In this document: piece by piece, positions 45,020 to 53,636 of the stretch
Layout: each line of letters starts with the position of its first letter
Position numbering within the stretch: position 1 is the stretch's first letter
DNA from: Amycolatopsis keratiniphila subsp. keratiniphila
Lineage (GTDB): Bacteria; Actinomycetota; Actinomycetes; Mycobacteriales; Pseudonocardiaceae
Length of the DNA stretch: 64,000 nt
Direction: 5' to 3'
NCBI RefSeq assembly: GCF_001620365.2
Contig: NZ_LQMT02000012.1
Span: 365,388-429,387 of the forward strand
The notes under the pieces: generated by a model
The model's database searches: none
What the model was told of the DNA's origin: nothing
The model's input: the letters and a program-made list of their open reading frames with translations, nothing else
Position numbers and translations under genes: made by a program

Positions 45020-45925
45020 GTGAGCATCAGGGCAACGGACGAGCGGTCGTTTCGCGAGCTCGCCGAGACGTACCGGCACGAGCTCCACCTGCACTGCTAC
45101 CGGATCCTCGGCTCACTCACCGACGCAGAGGACGCCGTCCAGGAGACGCTCTTGGCCGCCTGGCGGGGCCTCGACGGCTTCGAGGGGCGCTCGTCGCTGC
45201 GCACCTGGCTGTACCGTATCGCCACCAACCGCTGCCTCAACGCCCTGAGGGACGCGGGCCGCCGTCGCCCACCGGAGCCGGTGCCGCCCTTCGACCCGCC
45301 GGAACCGAGCCGGCGCGGTGAGGTGACCTGGTTGCAGCCGTATCCGGACGAACTCGCCGACAGCGAACCCGGTCCCGAAGCGCGCTACAGCACCAAGGAG
45401 GCGATCGAACTCGCGTTCATCACGGGCCTCCAGCTCCTTCTGCCGAGGCAGGCCGCCGTGCTCGTCCTGCGCGACGTCCTGTGCTTCCCCGCCGGCGAGG
45501 TCGCGAGCATGCTCGGCACCACCGAGACGGCGGTCAAAGGCATCCTCCAGCGCGCCCGCGCCTCACTGGACAAGCATCGCGACCGCGCCGGGCACCGGCC
45601 GTCACCCGGCGAACGCGAGCTGACCAGGCGATTCGCCGACGCCTTCACCGCGGGCGACCTCGACGGCGTCCTCGGCCTGCTCACCGACGACGCCTGGCTC
45701 GCCATGCCGCCGGCACCGCACGAGTACCACGGCCGCGAAGCGATCGCGGGCTTCCTCCGCGTCACCATGGCCGTTCCCGTGGAGCGTTTCACCATGACGC
45801 CGACGCGGGCGAACAACCAGCCCGCCTTCCGCTGCCGTCACGGCGAGACACCGGCCGGGCTGATGGTCCTCACCCTCGACGGTGACCGCATCCGCGCCAT
45901 CACCCGGTTCCTGGATCAGAAGTAG
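45020..45925 (+). CDS. ECF sigma factor with C-terminal SnoaL-like domain
   Basis: A 301-residue sigma-70 family protein (TIGR02960/SigX5-like, related to the SigJ group). Region 2 contains TDAEDAVQETLLAAWRG. Region 4 has the helix-turn-helix FPAGEVASMLGTTETAVKG near 155-175. An NTF2/SnoaL-like domain follows from about 200 (ELTRRFADAFTAGDLDGVLGLL). In such sigma factors the C-terminal domain replaces a separate anti-sigma as activity controller. The GTG start has AAAGGAAC upstream. It is divergent from the NTF2-like gene. No target promoter can be identified. Confidence 0.83.
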   Translation: MSIRATDERSFRELAETYRHELHLHCYRILGSLTDAEDAVQETLLAAWRGLDGFEGRSSLRTWLYRIATNRCLNALRDAGRRRPPEPVPPFDPPEPSRRGEVTWLQPYPDELADSEPGPEARYSTKEAIELAFITGLQLLLPRQAAVLVLRDVLCFPAGEVASMLGTTETAVKGILQRARASLDKHRDRAGHRPSPGERELTRRFADAFTAGDLDGVLGLLTDDAWLAMPPAPHEYHGREAIAGFLRVTMAVPVERFTMTPTRANNQPAFRCRHGETPAGLMVLTLDGDRIRAITRFLDQK

Positions 45926-46323
45926 TCCGCCAGGCGACGGCAGAGCGCGCCGATGTCGACGACCGGCGCGCCCGTCCACGAGGGACCGTCCATCCACCCG
46001 ATCTCCGAGGGCGTTCCCCGATACCGCACGAAAACGTGCTGATGGAAATGCGCGACGCTCCGCCCGGCGATGGCGGAGAACACGTGCTCCGGAGCCAGCT
46101 CCGACCGCAGGCCGCGAGCCGCGCACCAGGCCGCCTGCGACACCGCCGCCACCTCGCCCGCGGTCAGTCCGTCCAGCGCCGCGACGTGCCGCCGGGTCTC
46201 GACGAACAGGTACCCGGCGAACTCGCCGGGACGGTGCGACACCACGACCATGTCGTCAGCCCAGACGACCGGCCCTGCCAAGGGCCCCTTGCCCCGGTGC
46301 TTGGCACAGATCGCGCACTCCAC
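45916..46323 (-). CDS. HIT-family protein at the end of the fadD3 operon
   Basis: A 135-residue histidine-triad nucleotide-binding protein. The catalytic motif HFHQHVFV places His92, His94 and His96. A CxxC pair (Cys3, Cys6) near the start may bind zinc. HIT proteins hydrolyse nucleotide adducts such as AMP-acyl or AMP-amino groups. The GTG start is only four bases after the fadE33 stop, making it the sixth gene of the FadD3 operon. FadD3 works through an acyl-adenylate, so disposal of stalled adenylates is a possible role. Its 3' end overlaps the convergent sigma gene by 10 bases. Confidence 0.82.
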   Translation of the reverse strand: MECAICAKHRGKGPLAGPVVWADDMVVVSHRPGEFAGYLFVETRRHVAALDGLTAGEVAAVSQAAWCAARGLRSELAPEHVFSAIAGRSVAHFHQHVFVRYRGTPSEIGWMDGPSWTGAPVVDIGALCRRLADYF

Positions 46324-46327
46324 CGGC

Positions 46328-47299
46328 TCACGATAGTGACGGCCGCACCCGCCCGAGGTGCTCCCCAGGCGAGCCGAAAAACTGCGCCGCGCCGTGCGCC
46401 CGCTTGAAATACCGATGCGCCGGATGCTCCCAGGTGATCGCGATCCCACCGTGCAGCTGGATCATCTCGCCCGCCACCGTCGCCAGCGCCTCCGAACAAT
46501 GCACCTTCGCCACCGCCGCCAGCCTGCTCGACTCCGGAGCCGCGTAGGCCGCCGAACGCGCGGTCTCCACCAGCACGTGGAGATCCGCCATGCGATGCTT
46601 CAACGCCTGGAACCCGCCGATCGGCCTGCCGAACTGGTGCCGCTGCTTGCTGTACTCCACCGTCAGCTCGAACGCCCGCGCCGCGGCCCCGGCCTGCTCG
46701 GCGGCCAGGACGGCACAAGCCACGTCACGTAAGGCGCCGAGGTCGACGGGGCCGAGCAGCCGGGCGGGAGCGCCCTCGAAACTCACACGGGCCAGCCGAC
46801 GCGTTTCGTCCATGGCCGGAGTCCGCACACGCCGGCCATCGGAGACCTCGTACAGCGAGCCGTCGGCCACGACCAGGAGGATCTCGGCCTCGTCACCGTG
46901 GAGGACGTAGTGCGCCTCGCCCTCCACCACGGAGCCGACGGCACGGCAGGCAGGCGAATCCCAACGGCCGTCGGCGTCGGTCCAGGCCACCGCGCCGACA
47001 GTGCCTTCGGCGAGGCGGGGGAGCAGACGCTCGCAGGCGTCGTCGTTGCCCGTGGCCAGGAGGGCGTGCACGGCGAGCACGGCCGAGCCGAGGAACGGGA
47101 CGTCGGCGAGCACCCGGCCCAGTTCTTCGGCGACGACCTGCAGTTCCGCCGTCCCCGCGCCGAGCCCGCCGAACCGTTCGGGCACGGCCAACGCCGCCAC
47201 GCCGATCTGCTCGCACAGCTCCGGCCAGGGATCCGCTTCCCGGTCCAGCAGTTTCCGGACGCTGTCCCGCAGCGCGTCCTGCTCGGCGGTGAACGTCAC
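46328..47299 (-). CDS. fadE33: acyl-CoA dehydrogenase FadE33
   Basis: A 323-residue acyl-CoA dehydrogenase of the short, heteromeric kind. It ends in QLHGGIAITWEHPAHRYFKRAHG, where WEH carries the probable catalytic Glu. In M. tuberculosis FadE33 (318 residues) pairs with FadE31 in the breakdown of rings C/D. The GTG start overlaps the fadE32 stop. The assignment among FadE31-33 follows gene order and length. Confidence 0.85.
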   Translation of the reverse strand: MTFTAEQDALRDSVRKLLDREADPWPELCEQIGVAALAVPERFGGLGAGTAELQVVAEELGRVLADVPFLGSAVLAVHALLATGNDDACERLLPRLAEGTVGAVAWTDADGRWDSPACRAVGSVVEGEAHYVLHGDEAEILLVVADGSLYEVSDGRRVRTPAMDETRRLARVSFEGAPARLLGPVDLGALRDVACAVLAAEQAGAAARAFELTVEYSKQRHQFGRPIGGFQALKHRMADLHVLVETARSAAYAAPESSRLAAVAKVHCSEALATVAGEMIQLHGGIAITWEHPAHRYFKRAHGAAQFFGSPGEHLGRVRPSLS

Positions 47300-48225
47300 G
47301 ACAGCACCCGCTCCCGGTGGAACCGCGGGGTACCCCAGGCGCCGACCAGCGCACGGACCCTGGTCAGGCGCAGGCCGAGCGCGTGCTCCGCGGTGTAGCC
47401 GATCGCGCCGTGCACCTGCAGCCCCGTCCGGGCGGCGAGGTGCGCGGCATCGCCACACGCCACCTTGGCCGCGGACACGTCGCGCCGGTCCAGGGTGACG
47501 GCCGCGCCGAACAGCAGCGGCTCCGCCAGCGTGAGCGCGGTCGCCACATCGGCGAGCAGATGCTTGACCGCCTGGTACCCGCCGATCTCGCGGCCGTACT
47601 GCTTGCGCTGCGCGGCATAGGCGACCGACGCGTCGAGCAGCCACCGTCCCGCGCCGAGAAGTTGCGCGGCGGTGGCGAGGCAACCCAGCTCGAACGCGCG
47701 GTCCGCGTCGAGCGCCGTGCCGAGATCGTCACCGGTCACCGGAGGGAACAGCCGCCGTGAACGGTCCACAGAGGACAAAAGCGTGCCGGGCGTGAACGCG
47801 CGCAGCCTGCCGTTCTCGACCGCCAACCGAGCGTCCGCGACGTCGGAATCCAAGGCGTACGGCACATGTGGCGCGTAGGCGACCGACGCCAGCGTCTCAC
47901 CGGACGCGACCGAAGTCAGCAGCTCGTCGTCCAGCAAGGACGGCAGCACGGCCACGGTGTCGGTCCACGGCCCGGGAGCGCAGTGGTAGCCGAGCCGTTC
48001 GAAGCCGACGGCCAGATCCACCGGTGTGGCACCGAGCCCGTCGTACTTCTCGGGGACCGCCAGCGCGGTCACGCCCAGTTCCGCCAGGCGCCGCCAGATC
48101 TTGAGCCCGGGCCCGGGATCGCCCGCCGCCCAGGCACGGTTGGCCGAGTCGGTGTCCACACCGGACAGAAGATCGTGCAGGCTGCGGGAGAACTGCTCCT
48201 GCTCACCGGAGAGTGCGAACCTCAT
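47296..48225 (-). CDS. fadE32: acyl-CoA dehydrogenase FadE32
   Basis: A 309-residue short acyl-CoA dehydrogenase. It contains SVAYAAQRKQYGREIGGYQAVKHLLADV and, near the end, VHGAIGYTAEHALGLRLTRV, where the WEH of FadE33 is replaced by AEH. It presumably forms the heteromer with FadE31 known from M. tuberculosis (FadE32, 319 residues). It overlaps both neighbours by four bases. Confidence 0.85.
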   Translation of the reverse strand: MRFALSGEQEQFSRSLHDLLSGVDTDSANRAWAAGDPGPGLKIWRRLAELGVTALAVPEKYDGLGATPVDLAVGFERLGYHCAPGPWTDTVAVLPSLLDDELLTSVASGETLASVAYAPHVPYALDSDVADARLAVENGRLRAFTPGTLLSSVDRSRRLFPPVTGDDLGTALDADRAFELGCLATAAQLLGAGRWLLDASVAYAAQRKQYGREIGGYQAVKHLLADVATALTLAEPLLFGAAVTLDRRDVSAAKVACGDAAHLAARTGLQVHGAIGYTAEHALGLRLTRVRALVGAWGTPRFHRERVLS

Positions 48226-49355
48226 CGAGCCCCCTTCGGCAGGCCGAGCAACCGTTCGGCGACGATGGACCGCTGGATCTGGTCGGTCCCGCCGTAGATC
48301 GGTCCCGCCAGGGAGAACAGCCAGCCGTCGCTCCAGCCGTCCCGCAGTTCGGCGTCCGGGCCGAGGATGTCGAGCGCGGTCTCGTGGAGGGCGACGTCGA
48401 GATGGGACCAGAACAGCTTGTTGACACTCGATTCCGGGCCGAGTTCGGCGCCGCCGGCGAGGCGGGTGACCGTGCCCAGGGTGTACAGCTGGTAGGCCCG
48501 CGCGCCGATCCACGCGTCGGCGACCCGGTCCGCGGTATGCGCGGGACGCCCCGCCTCTTGCCAGAGCGAGACCAGCCGGTCGGCCGCGGCGAGGAACCGG
48601 CCGGGGCTGCGCAACGACAGGCCGCGTTCGTTGTTCGCGGTGGTCATCGCGACCCGCCAGCCCTCGCCCGGCGCGCCGATCACGTCCTCGTCGGGGACGA
48701 AGACGTCGTCGAAGAAGATCTCGGCGAACCCCGGTTCGCCGTCCAGCTGCGGGATCGGCCGCACGGTGACACCCTCGGCGCGCAGATCCACCATCAGATA
48801 AGTGAGTCCCTTGTGCCGTAATGAATCCGGGTCGCTGCGGAACAGGCCGAACGCACGATCGGCGAACGCCGCCCGCGAGCTCCACGTCTTCTGCCCGCTG
48901 ACCCGCCAGCCGCCGTCGCAGCGGGCCGCGGTGCTCCGGAGGGCGGCGATGTCGCTGCCCGCCTCGGGTTCCGACCACGCCTGCGCCCAGACCTCCTCCG
49001 AACGCGCCATCTTCGGCAGGATCCGGGCCTGCTGTTCCTCCGTGCCGTGGGAGAACAACGTCGGCGCGAGCATGAAGATGCCGTTCTGGTTGACCCGCAG
49101 CGGCGCCCCCGCGGCGTAGTACTCCTCCTCGAACAGCACCCACTCCAAGAGGCTCGCGTCCCGTCCGCCGAGTTCGCGCGGCCATGAGACGACCGACCAG
49201 CGGGCGTCGGCCAGCCGGGATTCCCACTCGCGGTGCTGAGCGAATCCTTCGGCGGTGTCGAACGATTTCAAGGGTTCGGCGGGGACGTTCGCGGCGAGCC
49301 AGGCACGTGCTTCGTCGCGGAAGGCGATTGTCCGCTCGTCCAGTTCGAGGTCCAT
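48222..49355 (-). CDS. fadE31: acyl-CoA dehydrogenase FadE31
   Basis: A 377-residue acyl-CoA dehydrogenase, the shared subunit for FadE32 and FadE33. It has the flavin-contact segment WSEPEAGSDIAALRSTAA, the C-terminal YGGTDQIQRSIVAERLLGLP, and the same length as M. tuberculosis FadE31. ATG 49355 shares its A with the crotonase stop (TGATG). Substrates are CoA esters from HIP after FadD3 and FadE30 action. Confidence 0.88.
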   Translation of the reverse strand: MDLELDERTIAFRDEARAWLAANVPAEPLKSFDTAEGFAQHREWESRLADARWSVVSWPRELGGRDASLLEWVLFEEEYYAAGAPLRVNQNGIFMLAPTLFSHGTEEQQARILPKMARSEEVWAQAWSEPEAGSDIAALRSTAARCDGGWRVSGQKTWSSRAAFADRAFGLFRSDPDSLRHKGLTYLMVDLRAEGVTVRPIPQLDGEPGFAEIFFDDVFVPDEDVIGAPGEGWRVAMTTANNERGLSLRSPGRFLAAADRLVSLWQEAGRPAHTADRVADAWIGARAYQLYTLGTVTRLAGGAELGPESSVNKLFWSHLDVALHETALDILGPDAELRDGWSDGWLFSLAGPIYGGTDQIQRSIVAERLLGLPKGAR

Positions 49356-50188
49356 CACGAACTCGCGTCCCGCATCGACCGCGCGTCCTGCCCGCCCAGC
49401 GAGTCGCCGCCGGAGACCTCGGCGTTGTGCGCGTGCGCGAAGTGATGCAGCCCGAACACGGAGTCCATTCCGGACCGGAGACCCATCAGATCCTCGGCCT
49501 GGTTGACCGCCTTCTTGGCGAGTGCGAGCCCCATCCGCGGCATCACCGCGATCTTCTCCGCCAGCGCCATCGTCTCGGTTTCGAGGTCGGCACGGGGGAC
49601 GACGCGGCTCAGCATGCCCCATTCCTTGGCCTGCTGGGCCGTGAAGCGCTCACCGGTGAACAACACCTCCTTGGCCGCGCGCGGACCGAGGACCCAGGGA
49701 TGCGCGAAATACTCGACACCGGGAATTCCCATCCGCACCACCGGATCGGCGAAGAACGCGTCGTCGGAGGCGACGATCATGTCGCACACCCACGCCAGCA
49801 TCAGCGCCCCCGCGATGCACGCGCCCTGCACGCTCGCGATGGTCGGCTTCGGGATCTCGCGCCACCGGCGGCACATGCCGAGGTAGACCTCGGACTCGCG
49901 GGCGAACCGCTGATCACCGCCTTCGGCACCGACGTGATCCCACCACAGCACCGCTTTGCGCTCGAACGAGACGTCGACGTCACGTTCCGGTGTCCCGATG
50001 TCGTGCCCGGCGGAGAAATGCTTACCCGCCCCGGCCAGCACGATCACCTTGACCTCCGGATCGTCGACGGCGCGGGTGAACGCGTCGTCGAGCGCGTAGG
50101 TCATCGCCGAGTTCTGCGCGTTCCGGTACTCCGGCCGGTTCATCGTGACGACGGCCACCGGCCCGCGCCGCTCGTACTCGACGGTCAT
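49355..50188 (-). CDS. crotonase-family protein in the fadD3 operon
   Basis: A 277-residue enoyl-CoA hydratase/isomerase fold protein. The CoA/oxyanion segments GKHFSAGHDI and GACIAGALMLA are normal. Both canonical catalytic glutamates appear replaced: Met in ALMLA and Val in FADPVVRMGIPG, where many hydratases read GLELA and PEVRLG. It is therefore unlikely to be an ordinary hydratase and could be an isomerase, hydrolase or thioesterase-like enzyme. It does not resemble EchA20 as I recall it. It overlaps fadD3 and fadE31 at both ends, so it belongs to ring C/D degradation; its step is unknown. Confidence 0.8.
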   Translation of the reverse strand: MTVEYERRGPVAVVTMNRPEYRNAQNSAMTYALDDAFTRAVDDPEVKVIVLAGAGKHFSAGHDIGTPERDVDVSFERKAVLWWDHVGAEGGDQRFARESEVYLGMCRRWREIPKPTIASVQGACIAGALMLAWVCDMIVASDDAFFADPVVRMGIPGVEYFAHPWVLGPRAAKEVLFTGERFTAQQAKEWGMLSRVVPRADLETETMALAEKIAVMPRMGLALAKKAVNQAEDLMGLRSGMDSVFGLHHFAHAHNAEVSGGDSLGGQDARSMRDASS

Positions 50189-51675
50189 CCGTTCTCCTCC
50201 CGCAACACGCGTTTCAGGACCTTCCCCGACAGGTTTCGCGGAAGCTCCGCCATGAAGTCGACAAATCGAGGTGTCTTGTAGTTGGCCAACCGGCCTTCGC
50301 AGTACGTCAATACGTCCTCTGTGGACAGTGAGGCTCCGGGGGCGAGCCGGATGAAGGCCTTGCCGACTTCGCCGAGCCGTTCGTCCGGCACACCGACGAC
50401 GGCGGCTTCGGCGACCCCGGCGAGGCGGCTCAGCACCTGCTCGACCTCGGCCGGGTAGACGTTGAAGCCGCCGCAGACGTACATGTCCTTGATCCGGTCG
50501 ACGATCTTCAGATACCCGCGTTCGTTCAGCACGCCGACATCGCCGGTGTGCAGCCAGCCGTCGGCGTCGACGGCCTTCGCGGTGGCGTCCGGATCGTCGA
50601 GATAGCCCAGCATCACGTTCGGCCCGCGCAGCAGGACTTCGTCGTGCTCGCCGAGTTTCAGCTCGAAGCCGGCCGTCGCGCGGCCGGAGAAGTTCGCCAC
50701 CAGTTCGACGTCGTCTTCGGGACGGGACATCGTCGCCACCACCGCTTCGGTGAGGCCGTACGCGGTGAGCACCGTGTCGATGTCCAGGTCCGTCCGCATC
50801 CGCTCGACGAGCGTGACCGGCACGGTGGCTGCGCCGGTCACGGCGAGCCGGAGACTGGACAGGTCGTGGTTCCCGCGTTCGGGCGCCTCCAGCAGGACCT
50901 GGTAGATCGTGGGCGCGCCGGGCAGCACGGTGATCCGCTCGGTTTCGATGAGCCGCAGGGTCTCGCGGACGTCGAAGGTGCGCTGGGGCAGTAGCGTCGC
51001 GCCCCGCAGCACGGCGGCGAGGATCCCCGCCTTGTAGCCGAAGCTGTGGAAGAACGGGTTGATCACGAGGTACCGGTCTTCTTCGGTCAGCCCACCGCAC
51101 TCGGCCCAGGCTTCGGCGACGCTCAGCGCCTGCCGGTGGCTGCTCATCGCGCCCTTGCTGCGGCCGGTGGTCCCGGAGGTGAACAGGATGTCGCTGACGT
51201 CGCCGGGGCGCGCGGGACTGACGAAATCACTGTCGAGATCGGCGAGCGCGTCCCATTCGATGACGCCGTCGACGGGATCTTCGATGCCCTCGACGGGGAT
51301 GCGCACTACGGTGCCCGGACGTGAGGAGCCGAGGTCCGCCAGCCGATCGGTGCCGAGGAACGTGCCGGTGATCGCCAGCGCGGAAACCTTCGCGCGTTCG
51401 AGGACGTCGATGGTCTCGCGCGCGGTGAAGCGGGTGTTGACCGGGATCAGCGTCGCACCGGCGTACAGCGCGCCGAGCCCGGCGACGACCCAATGCCAGG
51501 TGTTGGGGGAACAGATCGCGACCCGTTCGTGGCCCTCGAAGAACCGCGCGGCCTGCCGCACCCGGCGGGCGAGTTCGGCATAGGTGAGCCGGACTTCGCC
51601 GTCGACCAGCGCTTCCCGGCCGGCGAAGCGCTCCGCGGCCCTGTCGAGCGCCGCCGGGATGGTCCCTTCGGACAT
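50185..51675 (-). CDS. fadD3: HIP-CoA ligase FadD3
   Basis: A 496-residue acyl-adenylate-forming enzyme. It activates HIP (the bicyclic acid left after rings A/B are gone) to HIP-CoA, the entry to ring C/D degradation. The AMP-binding loop FTSGTTGRSKG is at 165-175. YGLTEAV is the acyl-binding A5 motif, and the C-terminal catalytic Lys485 sits in NLSGKVLKR. M. tuberculosis FadD3 (507 residues) likewise sits next to fadE30 and fadE31. It is first gene of a six-gene operon behind the KstR2 box. Confidence 0.92.
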   Translation of the reverse strand: MSEGTIPAALDRAAERFAGREALVDGEVRLTYAELARRVRQAARFFEGHERVAICSPNTWHWVVAGLGALYAGATLIPVNTRFTARETIDVLERAKVSALAITGTFLGTDRLADLGSSRPGTVVRIPVEGIEDPVDGVIEWDALADLDSDFVSPARPGDVSDILFTSGTTGRSKGAMSSHRQALSVAEAWAECGGLTEEDRYLVINPFFHSFGYKAGILAAVLRGATLLPQRTFDVRETLRLIETERITVLPGAPTIYQVLLEAPERGNHDLSSLRLAVTGAATVPVTLVERMRTDLDIDTVLTAYGLTEAVVATMSRPEDDVELVANFSGRATAGFELKLGEHDEVLLRGPNVMLGYLDDPDATAKAVDADGWLHTGDVGVLNERGYLKIVDRIKDMYVCGGFNVYPAEVEQVLSRLAGVAEAAVVGVPDERLGEVGKAFIRLAPGASLSTEDVLTYCEGRLANYKTPRFVDFMAELPRNLSGKVLKRVLREENG

Positions 51676-51686
51676 CGAGCCTCCCT

Positions 51687-51700
51687 AGCAAGTGCTTGGT
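51687..51700. promoter_or_regulatory. KstR2 box between fadD3 and fadE30
   Basis: AGCAAGTGCTTGGT matches the KstR2 operator AnCAAGnnCTTGnT. It is 11 bases before the fadD3 start and 46 before the fadE30 start, so one site can repress both divergent operons. Confidence 0.85.
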
Positions 51701-51746
51701 AGGGTAGCCTACGCAGCAGGCTCTGGTTTGGCTAGAGGAGGCAGGC

Positions 51747-52865
51747 GTGGCTCAAGACGGTTTCCGTGACCGTGTGCGCACCTGGCTGGCGGAGAACCTG
51801 CCGCCGGAACTGCGCGGCTTGGGCGGTCCGGGACGGGAGCACGAGGCCTTCGACGAACGCGTGGCGTGGGAGCGGCGGCTCGCGGCGGCGGGCTGGACCT
51901 GCGTCGGCTGGCCGGTCGAGCACGGCGGACAGGGCGCGACGCTCGAACAGCAGGTCGTCTTCCACGAGGAGTACGCGCGAGCGAACGCCCCGGCGCGGGT
52001 CAGTCATCTGGCCCAAGAACTCCTCGGCCCCACTCTGATCGCATTCGGCACGCCCGAACAGCAGAAGCGATTCCTTCCGCCGATCGTGGCCGTCGAAGAG
52101 CTGTGGTGCCAAGGGTATTCCGAACCCGGCGCGGGTTCCGATCTCGCCGCCGTCGCGACCACGGCGACCCTCGAAGGCGACGAGTGGGTGCTGAACGGCC
52201 AGAAGGTGTGGACGTCGCTCGCCCACGTCGCCGACTGGTGTTTCGTGCTCGCCCGCACCGAGCCCGGCTCGAAACGCCACAGAGGGCTGTCCTATTTGCT
52301 CGTCCCGATGAACCAGCCCGGCGTCGAGGTCCGCCCGATCCAGCAGCTCACCGGGACTTCGGAATTCAACGAAGTCTTCTTCGACGGCGCACGCACGGCG
52401 AAAGACCTCGTGGTCGGCGAACCCGGCGACGGCTGGCGCGTGGCGATGGGCACCCTCGCCTTCGAGCGTGGTGTCGCGACGCTCGGGCAACAGGTCGGCT
52501 TCCGCCGGGAACTCGAAGAACTGACCAGGATCGCGCCGGACGACCCGGTGATCGCCGAACGGATCGACCGCGCCTGGGTGGGCCTGGAGGTCATGCGGGC
52601 GCAGGCGATCCGCACTCTGGGCGACTCGTCGCCGGGCGTGGCCGAGGTGTCCAAATTGGTCTGGGCGAACTGGCATCGTGACCTCGGGGAGCTCGCGATG
52701 CTCGTCCGCGGCGCGCGGGGAATGGTCGCGGAAGACGGGCTTGACGCCTGGCAACGGCTCTTCCTCTTCACGCGCGCGGACACGATCTACGGCGGCTCCA
52801 ACGAGATCCAGCGCAACGTCATCGCCGAGCGGGTGCTCGGCCTGCCAAGGGAGGTACGTCCGTGA
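51747..52865 (+). CDS. fadE30: acyl-CoA dehydrogenase FadE30
   Basis: A 372-residue acyl-CoA dehydrogenase that, by family, desaturates 5-OH-HIP-CoA/HIP-CoA after FadD3. Clear marks are CQGYSEPGAGSDLAAVATTA, GQKVWTSLAHVADWC and the C-terminal YGGSNEIQRNVIAERVLGLP. The GTG start is preceded by GGAGGC. It is first gene of fadE30-ipdF-kstR2-fadA6, the order of Rv3560c-Rv3556c without the PPE gene. It overlaps ipdF by four bases. Confidence 0.92.
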   Translation: MAQDGFRDRVRTWLAENLPPELRGLGGPGREHEAFDERVAWERRLAAAGWTCVGWPVEHGGQGATLEQQVVFHEEYARANAPARVSHLAQELLGPTLIAFGTPEQQKRFLPPIVAVEELWCQGYSEPGAGSDLAAVATTATLEGDEWVLNGQKVWTSLAHVADWCFVLARTEPGSKRHRGLSYLLVPMNQPGVEVRPIQQLTGTSEFNEVFFDGARTAKDLVVGEPGDGWRVAMGTLAFERGVATLGQQVGFRRELEELTRIAPDDPVIAERIDRAWVGLEVMRAQAIRTLGDSSPGVAEVSKLVWANWHRDLGELAMLVRGARGMVAEDGLDAWQRLFLFTRADTIYGGSNEIQRNVIAERVLGLPREVRP

Positions 52866-53629
52866 TCCCGGTGCCGAAGTATCCCGAGGGGGCGAATCTC
52901 CTGCGGGACAAGGTGGTCGTGGTGACGGCGGCGGCCGGCACCGGGATCGGTTCCGCGGTGGCGAAACGCGCGCTGGAGGAAGGCGCCCGCGTCGTGATCA
53001 GCGACTGGCACGAGCGGCGGCTGGGCGAGAAGGCCGCCGAGCTCGGTGACGTCCACGCGATCCCTTGCGACGTCACGCGAGAAGAGCAGGTGCGGGCGCT
53101 CATCGACGGTGCCGCCGCGCATTACGGCCGCGTCGACGTGCTCATCAACAACGCTGGGCTCGGCGGCACGAAGTCCATTGTGGACATGACCGACGACGAA
53201 TGGGCGCGGGTCATCGACGTGACCCTCAACGGCACGTTCCGCGCGACCAGGGCCGCGGTGAACCGGTTCATCGCCCAAGGCGACGGCGGGGTGATCGTCA
53301 ACAACGCGTCGGTGATCGGCTGGCGCGCGCAGGCCGGGCAGGCCCACTACGCGGCCGCGAAGGCGGGCGTCATGGCGCTCACCCGGTGTTCGGCCGTCGA
53401 CGTCGCCGAACACGGCATCCGGGTCAACGCGGTCGCGCCGAGCCTGGCGATGCATCCGTTCCTGGCCAAGGTGACCAGCGAGGAACTGCTCACCGAACTC
53501 ACCGCGCGCGAGGTCTCGGGGAGGGCGGCGGAACCCTGGGAAGTGGCGAATGTGATGGTGTTCCTCGCCAGTGAGTACTCGTCGTACCTCACCGGCGAGG
53601 TCGTGTCCGTGAGTTCCCAGCATGCGTGA
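52862..53629 (+). CDS. ipdF: short-chain dehydrogenase IpdF
   Basis: A 255-residue SDR oxidoreductase. The cofactor loop TAAAGTGIG is at 22-30, NNAG in the middle, and the catalytic residues are Ser150, Tyr163 and Lys167. IpdF oxidises the 5-hydroxyl of 5-OH-HIC-CoA-type intermediates in ring C/D breakdown. The opening KYPEGANLLRDKVVVVTAA is typical of the IpdF group. It overlaps fadE30; kstR2 follows after seven bases. Confidence 0.9.
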   Translation: MIPVPKYPEGANLLRDKVVVVTAAAGTGIGSAVAKRALEEGARVVISDWHERRLGEKAAELGDVHAIPCDVTREEQVRALIDGAAAHYGRVDVLINNAGLGGTKSIVDMTDDEWARVIDVTLNGTFRATRAAVNRFIAQGDGGVIVNNASVIGWRAQAGQAHYAAAKAGVMALTRCSAVDVAEHGIRVNAVAPSLAMHPFLAKVTSEELLTELTAREVSGRAAEPWEVANVMVFLASEYSSYLTGEVVSVSSQHA

Positions 53630-53636
53630 GGTAGTA

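Noticed and set aside
49355..50188. Naming the crotonase echA20
   Set aside because: It does not resemble the EchA20 sequence as I recall it, the operon position differs from ipdAB-linked echA20, and the catalytic Glu positions are replaced.
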